NCBI RefSeq assembly: GCF_010731575.1
Contig: NZ_AP022617.1
Location: forward strand, 3,224,001 to 3,288,000
Origin: Mycolicibacterium monacense
Lineage (GTDB): Bacteria > Actinomycetota > Actinomycetes > Mycobacteriales > Mycobacteriaceae
Length of the DNA: 64,000 bases
Reading direction: 5' to 3'
Shown here: in pieces, positions 12,855 through 20,832 of the stretch
How positions within the stretch are numbered: the first letter of the stretch is position 1
How the letters are laid out: each line of letters begins with the position of its first letter
Made by a program: the position numbers and the translations under genes
Notes under the pieces: generated by a model
What the model saw: the letters and a program-made list of their open reading frames with translations, nothing else
What the model was told of the DNA's origin: nothing
Database searches by the model: none

Positions 12855-14207
12855 ATGACAGCACCGGCCGGCGCCGACGTCGTCGTGGTGGGGGCCGGGT
12901 TCGCCGGGCTCACGGCGGCCCGCGAACTCACCCGCCGCGGCCACGACGTGGTGGTGTTCGAGGGACGGGACCGGGTCGGCGGACGGGCGTACACCACCAC
13001 CGTCGCCGGCGTCCCGGTCGATCTGGGTGCCTCGTTCATCGGGCCGACCCAGGACGCGGTCATCGCGCTGGCGGCCGAACTGGGCTGCGACACCGTCCGC
13101 ACCTACAACCGCGGCAACAACCTGATCCGCTGGCGCGGGCGGGTGCGCTCCTACCGCAGCACCATCCCGCGTCTGTCGATCATCGAACTGCTCGACGTGA
13201 GCCGCATCCAGTGGCGGTTCGAGCGGTTGTGCAAACAGATCCCGCTCGCCGCGCCGTGGACCGCGCCCGCGGCCCACCGACTCGACGACCTCAGCCTCGA
13301 ATCGTGGCTGCGGTCGGTGCACGCCAGCGCGTCGACGCGCGACCTGATGGCGATCATGTCCCGGGTCACCTGGGGGTGCGAACCCGACGCGGTGTCGCTG
13401 CTGCACGCCGCACGCTACGTCAAGGCGGCGGGCGGTATCGGGTGCATGCTCGACGTCGAGGGCGGAGCGCAACAGGACCGTTTCCCGGGCGGCTCCCAGC
13501 AGATCGCGGTGCGGATGGCAGCCGAACTGGGCGACCGGGTGGTCACCGGTGCGCCGGTACGCCACATCGAGCGGGACACCGACGGGGCGCTGAACGTCCA
13601 CACCGAGCGCGGCAACACGGCGGCGCGGGCGGTGATCGTCGCCGTGGCACCCGCCCACCGCGAGACCATCGAGTTCGAACCGCGACTGCCCGCCGGTTAC
13701 GCCGATCTGGCCGCGCACTGGCCGCAGGGCCGGCTGAGCAAGGCCTACGCCGCCTACGACACACCGTTCTGGCGCGACGGCGGATGCTCGGGTGAGGCGT
13801 TGTCCGACGAGGGTCCGGTGTTCATCACCTTCGACGTCAGTCCGTCGGACAAGGGCCCGGGCATCCTGCTGGGGTTCACGAACGCGGCGTCGTTCGACCT
13901 GCTCTCCCCCGACGAGCGCCGCAGCCGCGCACTGGCCGGATTCGCCGCGCTGTTCGGCGACGCCGCATCGTCACCGATCGACTACGTCGATCACCTGTGG
14001 GGCGCCGACGAGTTCGCACCGGGCGGCCCGACCGCGGCGGTGCCGCCCGGCGCATGGCTGGCCTACGGTCAGTGGCTGCGCACACCGGTCCACGGAATCC
14101 ATTGGGCGGGAACGGAAACCGCGGACGAATGGACGGGCTTCCTCGACGGCGCGGTGCGCTCGGGGCAGCGGGCCGCAACCGAGGTGCACGACCTCTTGTC
14201 GCGTTAG
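12855..14207 (+). CDS. aofH: Flavin-containing amine oxidase, AofH-like
   Basis: 450 residues, matching M. tuberculosis AofH (Rv3170, 448 residues) along its length by recall. N-terminal FAD motif [20 protein letters not shown] followed by [11 protein letters not shown]; conserved ITWGCEP-type segment ([21 protein letters not shown]); PGGSQQIA; and the C-terminal FAD clamp [20 protein letters not shown]. No Cys for covalent FAD attachment is seen in that clamp, which fits the bacterial, non-covalent subfamily. It should oxidise an amine (a polyamine is often assumed) to the aldehyde with H2O2 release. No signal peptide, so cytosolic. Confidence 0.92.
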   Translation: MTAPAGADVVVVGAGFAGLTAARELTRRGHDVVVFEGRDRVGGRAYTTTVAGVPVDLGASFIGPTQDAVIALAAELGCDTVRTYNRGNNLIRWRGRVRSYRSTIPRLSIIELLDVSRIQWRFERLCKQIPLAAPWTAPAAHRLDDLSLESWLRSVHASASTRDLMAIMSRVTWGCEPDAVSLLHAARYVKAAGGIGCMLDVEGGAQQDRFPGGSQQIAVRMAAELGDRVVTGAPVRHIERDTDGALNVHTERGNTAARAVIVAVAPAHRETIEFEPRLPAGYADLAAHWPQGRLSKAYAAYDTPFWRDGGCSGEALSDEGPVFITFDVSPSDKGPGILLGFTNAASFDLLSPDERRSRALAGFAALFGDAASSPIDYVDHLWGADEFAPGGPTAAVPPGAWLAYGQWLRTPVHGIHWAGTETADEWTGFLDGAVRSGQRAATEVHDLLSR

Positions 14208-14217
14208 GACCCCGCCG

Positions 14218-15186
14218 TCACGACGTGGCGCGGCGCGGGGTGGCCACCGACTCGACCAGATTGCGCAGCGCACCGTTGACCTCGTGAGGCCGTTCCAGGA
14301 TGGCGCAGTGCCCGCCGGACAGTTCGAGGAAGGCGGCCAGGTTCGGCACCGACTCGGCGATCCGCTTCGCCGAGGTGATCGGCAGCAGGCGGTCCTTGTC
14401 GCTGCCGATCACGAGCGTCGGCACGTGGAGGTTCTCCAGGCCGATGTGGCGCGGTCCGAGCGACTCCACCAGGACCCGCGCCCAGCCGCCACGACCCGCG
14501 GCCGGCGTGCCCGCGAACAGTTCGAACACGAAGGCGGCCACCTCGGGATCGGCGGCGCGGCCGACGGCAAGTTCCGAGACGAACCGGCGGCCCGGCCGGT
14601 GCGCCGCCGCGAGCAGCGGTGCGGCGCCGAACGTCTTGATCACGGTGCCTGCCGCCCGCACGCGCGTCGCCGACAGCCGATGGGGCACCGGGAGGAACTG
14701 GATGTCGCGCAGCAGATCCCCGGTGGTGGTGTTGATCAGCGCGACACCCGCGGCCCGTTGCGCCACCCGCTCGGGGAAACGTTCGGCCCAGCTGCTGATG
14801 GCGATGCCGCCCATCGAGTGGCCCGCGACGACCGCCCGCTCGCCGGGGGCGACGGTCGCGTCCAGCACCGCGTCGAGGTCGGCGGCCAGATAGTCGAGGC
14901 TGTAGTTGCCGCGCCGGGGCGGTACGCCGCTGCGCCCGTGGCCGCGGTGGTCGAACGCGATGACGCGGTGATCGCGGGCGAGGTCGGCGATCTGGTAGGC
15001 CCACACCCGGATCGCGCATGTGATGCCGTGCGCGAGCACGACCGGTGGGGCGTTCTCGGGTCCGAAGACCTCGGTGTGCAGCCGCACCCCGTCCACGGAG
15101 CGCACCGGGACCACCCGGCTGGGCGGCAACGACTTCGCGGCGGCGAATCGGCTGGTGGATCGTGCCCTGCTCACGGGTGCTCCCAT
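14218..15186 (-). CDS. Alpha/beta hydrolase, Hpx-like (Rv3171c position)
   Basis: 322 residues. Alpha/beta-hydrolase fold with VVLAHGITCAIRVW (oxyanion region), the GHSMGG nucleophile elbow near residue 133, an acid in VIGSDKDRLLPI near 258, and the catalytic His in SGGHCAIL near 288. M. tuberculosis Rv3171c, convergent with aofH as here, is annotated as a possible non-haem haloperoxidase; esterase or hydrolase activity is the safer description. The N-terminus is about 20 residues longer than expected and Arg/Ser-rich; a GTG five codons in (VSRARS) is an alternative start. Confidence 0.85.
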   Translation of the reverse strand: MGAPVSRARSTSRFAAAKSLPPSRVVPVRSVDGVRLHTEVFGPENAPPVVLAHGITCAIRVWAYQIADLARDHRVIAFDHRGHGRSGVPPRRGNYSLDYLAADLDAVLDATVAPGERAVVAGHSMGGIAISSWAERFPERVAQRAAGVALINTTTGDLLRDIQFLPVPHRLSATRVRAAGTVIKTFGAAPLLAAAHRPGRRFVSELAVGRAADPEVAAFVFELFAGTPAAGRGGWARVLVESLGPRHIGLENLHVPTLVIGSDKDRLLPITSAKRIAESVPNLAAFLELSGGHCAILERPHEVNGALRNLVESVATPRRATS

Positions 15187-15219
15187 CGCGGTGCCGGCAA
15201 CGTCGCCGGGGTTAACAGC

Positions 15220-15458
15220 CTAGCTCTCGGTGACCGGAACCGGCTTGATTACGCGGCCCGTTTTGGCGGCCGACCAGGCGGCATCGAACTGCTCGAACGG
15301 GAACCTCGTGACCAGCCGGTCCAGTGACAGTTCGCCGGACCTCGCCAAGGCGACCAGGTGCGGGATGAACGCATGAGGTTCGCTGTCGCCCTCGACGACG
15401 CAGCGCGGTGAGTGTCAGCGCCGGCTTCGAGCAGCACCGCGACACGGGCGTCGATCAC
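15220..15458 (-). pseudogene. Zinc-type alcohol dehydrogenase remnant (internal deletion and frameshift)
   Basis: Translating the minus strand gives, in one frame, a medium-chain alcohol dehydrogenase C-terminus: GDSEPHAFIPHLVALARS, then GELSLDRLVTRFPFEQF, then TGRVIKPVPVTES and a stop at 15220. An in-frame stop lies just upstream of that segment. From a GTG at 15458 a second frame gives an N-terminus-like VIDARVAVLLEAGAD, offset from the first frame. The two ends look like an ADH of roughly 370 residues joined through a large internal deletion near 15405-15415. Only about 80 codons remain and all zinc-binding residues are gone, so it is non-functional. Reading of the C-terminal part is firm; the N-terminal fragment is tentative. 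Confidence 0.75.
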
Positions 15459-15501
15459 CCCGGGATGTTAAATGGTTCCCGTCGACGGAAGGAAGGCGAC
15501 C

Positions 15502-16473
15502 ATGCGCGCGGTTCAGATTGACCGATTGGACGGTCCCGGCTCGGTACAGGTCGTCGACGTCGACGAGCCCGACAGCGCCGATGGGGTGCTGATCGATGTG
15601 CACGCGGCCGGGGTGGCGTTCCCCGATGCGCTGCTCACCCGCGGGCTCTACCAGTACAAGCCGGACCTGCCGTTCACCCCGGGCGCCGAGATCGCCGGTG
15701 TGGTGCGCAGCGCCCCCGCAGGATCGGGGGTGTCGCCGGGTGATCGGGTCGCGGGTCTGACGATGCTGTCCGGTGGCATGGCCGAAGTCGTTGCGCTGGC
15801 CCCGGATCGGGTGTTCCCGCTGCCCGACGCGGTGTCGTTCGAAGCCGGCGCGGGGCTGTTGTTCAACGATCTGACCGTGCACTGCGCGTTGCGCACGCGG
15901 GGCCGGTTGGCCAAGGGCGAGACGGTCCTCGTCCACGGCGCCGCCGGCGGGATCGGCACCTCGACACTGCGGTTGGCTCCGGCGTTCGGTGCGGGACGCA
16001 CCATCGCCGTGGTCAGCACCGAGGAGAAGATCCCGGTGGCACAGGCGGCCGGCGCCGACGAGGTGGTGCTGGCCGACGGGTTCAAGGATGCCGTCAAGGA
16101 GTTGACGGATGGGCGCGGTGTCGACGTCGTGGTCGATCCCGTGGGCGGCGACCGGTTCACCGACTCGCTGCGCTCGCTGGCACCCGGCGGCCGGCTGTTG
16201 GTGATCGGTTTCACCGGCGGCGAGATTCCCACCGTGAAGGTGAACCGGCTGCTGCTCAACAACGTCGATGTCGTCGGAGTCGGTTGGGGCGCTTGGACTT
16301 TCGCGCACCCCGGCTATGTGCGGGAACAGTGGGCCGAACTCGAGCCGCTGTTGGCCTCCGGCGCGGTGTCCGCGCCGCAACCCGATGTGTTCCCGCTGGA
16401 GCGGGCGGCGGAAGCCATTGCGGCACTGGAGAATCGCAGCGCCAAAGGAAAGGTCGTCATCGCGGTGCGATGA
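15502..16473 (+). CDS. NADPH:quinone oxidoreductase / zinc-free MDR family protein
   Basis: 323 residues from the ATG preceded by the purine-rich GGAAGGAAGG ribosome site; a longer frame opening at 15472 lacks one. Medium-chain reductase fold: N-terminal GroES-like domain (VDVDEPDSADGVLIDVHAAGV, FTPGAEIAGVV), then the NADPH-binding AAGGIGTSTLRLA near residue 150 and a second Gly-rich VVVDPVGGDRFTDSL. No structural-zinc Cys cluster. Likely reduces quinones or enones with NADPH. Isolated unit, convergent (4-base gap) with the next gene. Confidence 0.88.
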   Translation: MRAVQIDRLDGPGSVQVVDVDEPDSADGVLIDVHAAGVAFPDALLTRGLYQYKPDLPFTPGAEIAGVVRSAPAGSGVSPGDRVAGLTMLSGGMAEVVALAPDRVFPLPDAVSFEAGAGLLFNDLTVHCALRTRGRLAKGETVLVHGAAGGIGTSTLRLAPAFGAGRTIAVVSTEEKIPVAQAAGADEVVLADGFKDAVKELTDGRGVDVVVDPVGGDRFTDSLRSLAPGGRLLVIGFTGGEIPTVKVNRLLLNNVDVVGVGWGAWTFAHPGYVREQWAELEPLLASGAVSAPQPDVFPLERAAEAIAALENRSAKGKVVIAVR

Positions 16474-16477
16474 GCGC

Positions 16478-16972
16478 TCAGCCTGCGGCGACGTAGTCCA
16501 TCGGGGGACCGTCGGGTCCGACGGCGGCCTGGTCGGCGACCGCGGTCGCGACCGGCTGGCCGGACTGCACCGTCGCGAAAACCGCCACGCGGTCGTCGAC
16601 GGAGAACGATGTCACCGGGCTGGCGGGCTGCTGGCGGTCGGTCGTGACGGCATGGGTGTCCGGGGTGATCCGGTAGGTCTGGATGAGGCCGTCGTCGCTG
16701 CGAGTGGTGACCGAGTCGGCGGTCACGGCGATCACGGTGCCGTTCTGAGTGACCGGCGCGCTGCTGGTGGCCTGCGGCGCCTCGGGTGCCGCAGGGGCGG
16801 GTCCGGGTGACGAGAAGTGCACGATCGCACCGGCGAGAACGCCTGCCGACGCCACGGCGAACGACAGCGAGCCGCCCACGACAACGGGCCACTGCGTCGT
16901 CCGGTGCTGGGTCATCGGTTCGGGTGACCGGTGTTTTCCACTCATACCTCTGCGCTCCACGAAGTTGTGCAT
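16478..16972 (-). CDS. Small membrane-anchored protein with DUF5666-like domain
   Basis: Up to 164 residues; ATG choices at 16972, 16945 and near 16912 cannot be separated because none has a clear ribosome site. One transmembrane or signal-anchor helix (WPVVVGGSLSFAVASAGVLAGAIV), a Pro/Ala-rich linker, then a small beta domain (NGTVIAVTADSVTTRSDDG, QTYRITPDTHAV, FSVDDRVAVFATVQSG) that looks like the DUF5666 / OB-type extracellular module. Expected on the outer face of the membrane. Function unknown. Confidence 0.75.
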   Translation of the reverse strand: MHNFVERRGMSGKHRSPEPMTQHRTTQWPVVVGGSLSFAVASAGVLAGAIVHFSSPGPAPAAPEAPQATSSAPVTQNGTVIAVTADSVTTRSDDGLIQTYRITPDTHAVTTDRQQPASPVTSFSVDDRVAVFATVQSGQPVATAVADQAAVGPDGPPMDYVAAG

Positions 16973-17085
16973 CTGCGGGGGTTTCTACCCCTGCGCTGTC
17001 AAGTGCAAACAGCACCGACCCGGAAAATGCTTCCCGCACCACCTCTGAGCTGGACAAACCGCCCTATCACCTGCGGCCGGATACG

Positions 17086-17826
17086 TCAGTTCTGCACGGC
17101 GGGACGAATCGTGAGCTCGCCGATCTCGACATGGGCGGGTGCCTCGATGGCGAAGGCGATCGCTTGGGCGACAGCCTCGGGCTCCAGGCCGACGTCGTCC
17201 ATGGAGCGTCGAATCCGCTCACGCAGAACCGGGTCGTCGATCGAGCCGTCCATCTCGGTGTTGACGAAACCCGGTGAGATCGCCGTGGTGCGGACGACAC
17301 CGTCGGTCGATTCCTGACGCAGCGCTTCCAGCACGGTGCGGACGGCGTTTTTCGTCGCGGCGTACACGCCCTGGTCGGGAACGATCTTCAATCCAGCGGT
17401 CGACACGGTGGTCACGAAGTGGCCGTGGCCCTGCCTGCGAAAGATCGGCAGAGCGGCGGCAATGCCGTGCAGGACGCCGCGCAGGTTCACGTCGATCATG
17501 GCCGACCAACCGTCGACGTCGAGGTCGGAGATCGGGCCGATTCTGCCGATTCCGGCGTTGTTGACCATGACGTCGAGCCGTCCGAACTCGTCGACCGCCC
17601 GGTCGGCCAGGCGCCGGACATCGTCGAGGCGGGTGACGTCGGCCGTGCACACCACGGCGGCGCCGCCCGCTTCCCGGATCTCGGCGGCGACGCGGTCGAG
17701 GTGGTCGGCGCGGCGGGCGCCCAGCACGACAGCGGCCCCGCGGCGGGCCAGTTCCCGGGCCGTCGCCTCACCGATCCCGCTGCTGGCACCGGTGATCGCG
17801 ACGACCCTGGACATCGTGGATGACAT
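17086..17826 (-). CDS. Short-chain dehydrogenase/reductase
   Basis: 246 residues from the ATG (MSSTMSRVVAITG) preceded by GAAAGGAGCC 4 bases upstream, which decides the start against the longer open frame. Classical SDR: TGASSGIGEATA, NNAGIGRIG, catalytic Ser in TTVSTAGL, YAATK (Tyr and Lys), and PGFVNTEM. Oxidises or reduces a hydroxyl/carbonyl with NAD(P)H. Divergent from a TetR gene with two operator-like palindromes in the 92-base gap, so it is probably the regulated target. Confidence 0.92.
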   Translation of the reverse strand: MSSTMSRVVAITGASSGIGEATARELARRGAAVVLGARRADHLDRVAAEIREAGGAAVVCTADVTRLDDVRRLADRAVDEFGRLDVMVNNAGIGRIGPISDLDVDGWSAMIDVNLRGVLHGIAAALPIFRRQGHGHFVTTVSTAGLKIVPDQGVYAATKNAVRTVLEALRQESTDGVVRTTAISPGFVNTEMDGSIDDPVLRERIRRSMDDVGLEPEAVAQAIAFAIEAPAHVEIGELTIRPAVQN

Positions 17827-17853
17827 GGCCGGCTCCTTTCGGTCGATTAAAGT

Positions 17854-17865
17854 GGACACGTGTCC
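17854..17865. promoter_or_regulatory. Palindromic operator candidate, site 1
   Basis: Perfect 12-base palindrome GGACACGTGTCC between the divergent SDR and TetR genes. A near-identical element lies 32 bases away (17886), about three helical turns. Most likely the binding site of the adjacent TetR protein. Confidence 0.65.
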
Positions 17866-17885
17866 CCTTACCGCTCGACAGTAGC

Positions 17886-17897
17886 GGACACATGTCC
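17886..17897. promoter_or_regulatory. Palindromic operator candidate, site 2
   Basis: GGACACATGTCC, flanked by C and G to give a 14-base near-palindrome, 22 bases upstream of the TetR GTG start. Differs from site 1 by one base. Two sites of this spacing suggest autoregulation and control of the divergent SDR. Confidence 0.65.
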
Positions 17898-17918
17898 GTT
17901 TAGCAGTGGAGGTGGCCG

Positions 17919-18455
17919 GTGAAGCGGCGCAGCGACGCCGAGCAGAACCGTGCCCGGATCCTCGCGGCCGCGCGGGCGCGCATCGTCGCATCAGACGATG
18001 TGAAGATGAACGAGATCGCCAAGGCGGCCGGCGTCGGCCAGGGGACGCTCTACCGGCACTTCCCCACTCGAGAGGCCCTGCTCGCCGAGCTGTACCGCGA
18101 CGACGTCGATGCGCTCGTGGTATCCGCCTCAGAACTGCTCGAACGGCACCCCCCGTTCGACGCCCTGGCGTTGTGGTTCGACCGGGTCGCCGACTACGCC
18201 CGGGTCAAACGCGGAGTCTTCGCCGCCGCAACGGATTCCGCGCGCACTGAGCTGGCCGGCCACAGCGCAGGACCGATCGGCGGAGCGGTGACCACACTGC
18301 TGGAGGCCGGTAAAGCGGCCGGTCAGATCCGCGACGACGTCGACGCCCGCGACGTGATCCTGCTCCTCGGTTACCTCACGCGCCTCGACGACGCCGAATG
18401 GAATGTCCGCGCGCAGCGCATACTCACGATCATCCTTGCGGGACTGCGCCGCTGA
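17919..18455 (+). CDS. TetR family regulator
   Basis: 178 residues, GTG start with GGAGGT 5 bases upstream. Helix-turn-helix: RARILAAARARIVASDDVKM, NEIAKAAGVGQGTLYRHFPTREALLAELY. The C-terminal part (ALWFDRVADYARVKRGVFAAA) fits the subfamily with a SbtR-like C-terminal domain. Divergent from the SDR and very likely its repressor, through the paired GGACA(C/T)-type sites. Convergent gene DUF4396 ends at 18430, so the last 26 bases overlap it. Confidence 0.9.
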   Translation: MKRRSDAEQNRARILAAARARIVASDDVKMNEIAKAAGVGQGTLYRHFPTREALLAELYRDDVDALVVSASELLERHPPFDALALWFDRVADYARVKRGVFAAATDSARTELAGHSAGPIGGAVTTLLEAGKAAGQIRDDVDARDVILLLGYLTRLDDAEWNVRAQRILTIILAGLRR

Positions 18456-19083
18456 CCGCCTGCGCATGCGAACCGATGTCGGACTCCCCCAGTTCGGCAG
18501 CGATCGACACCACCAGGCCGCCGAGCATGAACGCGATGATCGTCGCAGCCAGGGCGCCCGCGCCTAGCGACGGAATGAACCGTCGCACTCCGCTGGGATC
18601 CGTTGCCCCGTGGTGGTATTCGTGAGTCAGGGCGTGGCCCTTGCCTCGGCGGAGTAGATGGCGGTTGACCGGGTAGGCGGCGAGAAAGGCAGCGGCAAGA
18701 GCGATCATCATCCCCAGCCAGAAGACCGGGTTGACCAAACCGGCATTCATCGCGCCGGGGATGACGGCCATGACGAGGTTGTCGACGACCTCCATGGTCA
18801 GGATCGACAGGGTGTCGGCCGCCAGCACCACGCTCAGTGCGGTACCCAGGGCGAGACCGGCCTTCAGCAACGGCAGCGTGGAGAGCGCGTAGCCGAACAG
18901 GAACGCCAACGCGACGGCGAGGCCGATCGTGGCCAGATTGCCCAGTCCCAACGCGGTACCGATGATCAGCCCGGCGATCTCGCCGATGGCGCATCCGGTC
19001 AGACAGTGCAACGTCGCGCTGAGCGCCATGGTGTTGACACCGGCGCTGGCTGTGTGGTGATGCTCATGCACATGCTGGACCAT
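18430..19083 (-). CDS. DUF4396 membrane protein with His-rich N-terminus
   Basis: 217 residues from an ATG that lies inside a CsoR-type palindrome. N-terminus MVQHVHEHHHT looks metal-binding. The DUF4396 core follows: HCLTGCAIGEIAGLIIGTALG with two conserved Cys, several transmembrane helices, DTLSILTMEVVDN, NAGLVNPVFWLGMMIALAAAFLAAYPVNRHL, and a final helix after HALTHEYHHGA, a second His cluster. Family knowledge: DUF4396 proteins are often encoded near copper-handling genes but their activity is not established. The gene stands alone between a TetR and a GTPase operon. A metal-responsive membrane protein is the best inference; translation could also start at a downstream ATG (MALSATLHC). 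Confidence 0.85.
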   Translation of the reverse strand: MVQHVHEHHHTASAGVNTMALSATLHCLTGCAIGEIAGLIIGTALGLGNLATIGLAVALAFLFGYALSTLPLLKAGLALGTALSVVLAADTLSILTMEVVDNLVMAVIPGAMNAGLVNPVFWLGMMIALAAAFLAAYPVNRHLLRRGKGHALTHEYHHGATDPSGVRRFIPSLGAGALAATIIAFMLGGLVVSIAAELGESDIGSHAQAVSGAVPQG

Positions 19084-19099
19084 ACCCCCTGGGGGTATG
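19081..19099. promoter_or_regulatory. CsoR/RcnR-type metal-responsive operator candidate
   Basis: CATACCCCCTGGGGGTATG is a perfect palindrome around one central base. It matches the TACCCC-GGGGTA pattern bound by CsoR-family copper (or nickel) repressors. It covers the start codon and ribosome site of the DUF4396 gene, a position that would block transcription or translation initiation directly. No csoR gene is visible in the window. Confidence 0.7.
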
Positions 19100-19164
19100 T
19101 CCGGCAAGGGTGCGGGTCGATCAAAGCCGCCCGCCGCGACGGTTCTGTGAGGCACGCTGGGGAG

Positions 19165-20832
19165 ATGACGGCGGCCACGGATCTCCTCGATGCGGTGGCC
19201 GATCTCGGCGCGGTGCTCTGGCACACCACCTTCCCGCTGCCTGCGCCGTCGGCCTGGCCCGCCGAGCGCGACCGGCGCGAACTGACCGGTCAACTCGCCG
19301 ACTACCTGATCCCGCGGCTGCGAAGCATCGACGCGCCCCTGCTGGCCGTGGTCGGCGGTTCGACCGGTGCGGGCAAATCGACGTTGATCAACTCGCTGGT
19401 CGGCGACGACGTCAGCCAGTCGGGCGTCCTGCGTCCGACCACCCGCGGCCCGGTGATCGTCTGCCATCCCGCGGATCTGCAGTGGTTCACCGACGACCGC
19501 ATCCTGCCGCAGCTGCCACGCTCGGCCGGCCCCGACGGACTGCGGCTGGCGCCCCATCCGGGCATCGGGCCCGGACTGGCGCTGCTCGACGCCCCCGACA
19601 TCGACAGCGTGGTGAGCAGCAACCGCGAACTCGCCGCCACGCTGCTGGCCGCCGCGGACCTGTGGATCTTCCTCACGACCGCGGCCCGCTACGCCGACGC
19701 GGTGCCCTGGAACATGCTGCACACCGCCCGTGACCGCGGCACCGCCATCGCCGTCGTCCTGGACCGCTGCCCACCGGAGGCCGTGCACGACGTGGCGGGA
19801 CACCTGCAGGACATGCTCGCCGCCGGCGGCCTCAACGGCGCCCCGCTGTTCGTCATCGCCGAGCAGTCACTGCGCAACGGACGCCTGAAGGAGAAAGCGA
19901 TCGCACCGATCCGCGCCTGGCTGGGCGGGCTCACCGCGGACGCCGAACAGCGGGCCTCGGTGGTGCGGTACACGCTCGACGGTGCCTTGCGCAGCCTTCC
20001 GCCACGCACGTACGCCCTGGCCGGTGCGGCGGACGAACAGGCCGACGTCCGCGCGCAACTGGAATCGTGCGTGCGGTCGTCCTACGACACCGCACTCGCG
20101 CGCGTCGACGAAGCGATCCGCGACGGTGCGATGCTGCGCGGCGAGGTACTGGCGCGCTGGCAGGACGTGGTCGGCACCGGCGAGTTCCTGCGCCGGTTGG
20201 AATCTCGAGTCGGGCGCATCCGCGACCGCATGGTCTCGGCGGTGAGCGGGCGTTCGACCCCGGTCGAGGAACTGGGGTCGGCGCTGGAAAGTGGCATCGC
20301 CACGGTGGTGCGCGCGGCGGTCGAGGACGCCGCCGAGGCGGCCTACGGGTGCTGGGCCCGCCACCAGGCCGGCGCACTGCTGCTGACCGATGAATTGGCC
20401 AGGCCCGCACCGGGATTGCCCGAGGCCGTGGAACGGCTGGTCCGCGACTGGGAGGGGTTCGTGCTCGAACTCGTCCGCACCGAGGGCGCATCGAAGCGCT
20501 CCGGGGCGCGGTTGGCGTCCTACGGGGTCAACGGCGCCGGGCTGGTCGTCATGCTCGCCGTGTTCAGCCAGACGGCCGGTCTGACCGGAGCCGAGATCGC
20601 GGTCGCCGGCGGGACGACCGTGGCCGGCCAGAAGGTGCTGGAGGCGATCTTCGGCGAACAGGCCGTGCGCGGCCTGGCCCGCCAGGCGCGCGACGAGCTC
20701 CTCGCTCGCGTCGGCCAGCTGCTGACCGAGGATTCCGGCCGGTACCACCGGATCCTGGAATCGGCGGCATCGCCGGTGAGCGGTGACGACCTGCGCAGGG
20801 CCGCCAATCGTATTGCCGCGGTGCTGCAATGA
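19165..20832 (+). CDS. Large P-loop GTPase (dynamin/YfjP-like), first of a tandem pair
   Basis: 555 residues from MTAATDLLDAV; the frame is open further upstream but those codons are out of family. G1/P-loop VVGGSTGAGKSTLINSLVG near residue 68, switch-like RPTTRGPVIV near 92, G3 LALLDAPDIDSV near 139, and a G4-like VLDRC instead of the standard NKxD. A long helical middle follows, then a hydrophobic hairpin-like segment (GVNGAGLVVMLAVFSQTAG) and a Gly/Ala-rich stretch near the C-terminus. This layout (GTPase plus helical bundle plus membrane-touching region) is that of bacterial dynamin-like or 50S-binding-type GTPases. The next GTPase starts inside its stop codon, so the two are made together. 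Confidence 0.82.
   Translation: MTAATDLLDAVADLGAVLWHTTFPLPAPSAWPAERDRRELTGQLADYLIPRLRSIDAPLLAVVGGSTGAGKSTLINSLVGDDVSQSGVLRPTTRGPVIVCHPADLQWFTDDRILPQLPRSAGPDGLRLAPHPGIGPGLALLDAPDIDSVVSSNRELAATLLAAADLWIFLTTAARYADAVPWNMLHTARDRGTAIAVVLDRCPPEAVHDVAGHLQDMLAAGGLNGAPLFVIAEQSLRNGRLKEKAIAPIRAWLGGLTADAEQRASVVRYTLDGALRSLPPRTYALAGAADEQADVRAQLESCVRSSYDTALARVDEAIRDGAMLRGEVLARWQDVVGTGEFLRRLESRVGRIRDRMVSAVSGRSTPVEELGSALESGIATVVRAAVEDAAEAAYGCWARHQAGALLLTDELARPAPGLPEAVERLVRDWEGFVLELVRTEGASKRSGARLASYGVNGAGLVVMLAVFSQTAGLTGAEIAVAGGTTVAGQKVLEAIFGEQAVRGLARQARDELLARVGQLLTEDSGRYHRILESAASPVSGDDLRRAANRIAAVLQ

Noticed and set aside
12827..13102. N-terminal extension of the LLM oxidoreductase
   Set aside because: It lies opposite the start of aofH, is Ser/Thr/Pro-rich, and does not resemble the family; the ATG at 12826 gives normal length.
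16976..16991. Small GGGG/CCCC hairpin upstream of the DUF5666-like gene considered as a riboswitch or operator
   Set aside because: Only four paired bases with no wider structure visible; too weak to annotate.
18658..19164. Upstream extension of the first GTPase to a 724-residue protein
   Set aside because: The added residues overlap the DUF4396 gene and its palindrome and resemble no GTPase N-terminus; MTAATDLLDAV at 19165 is the sensible start.
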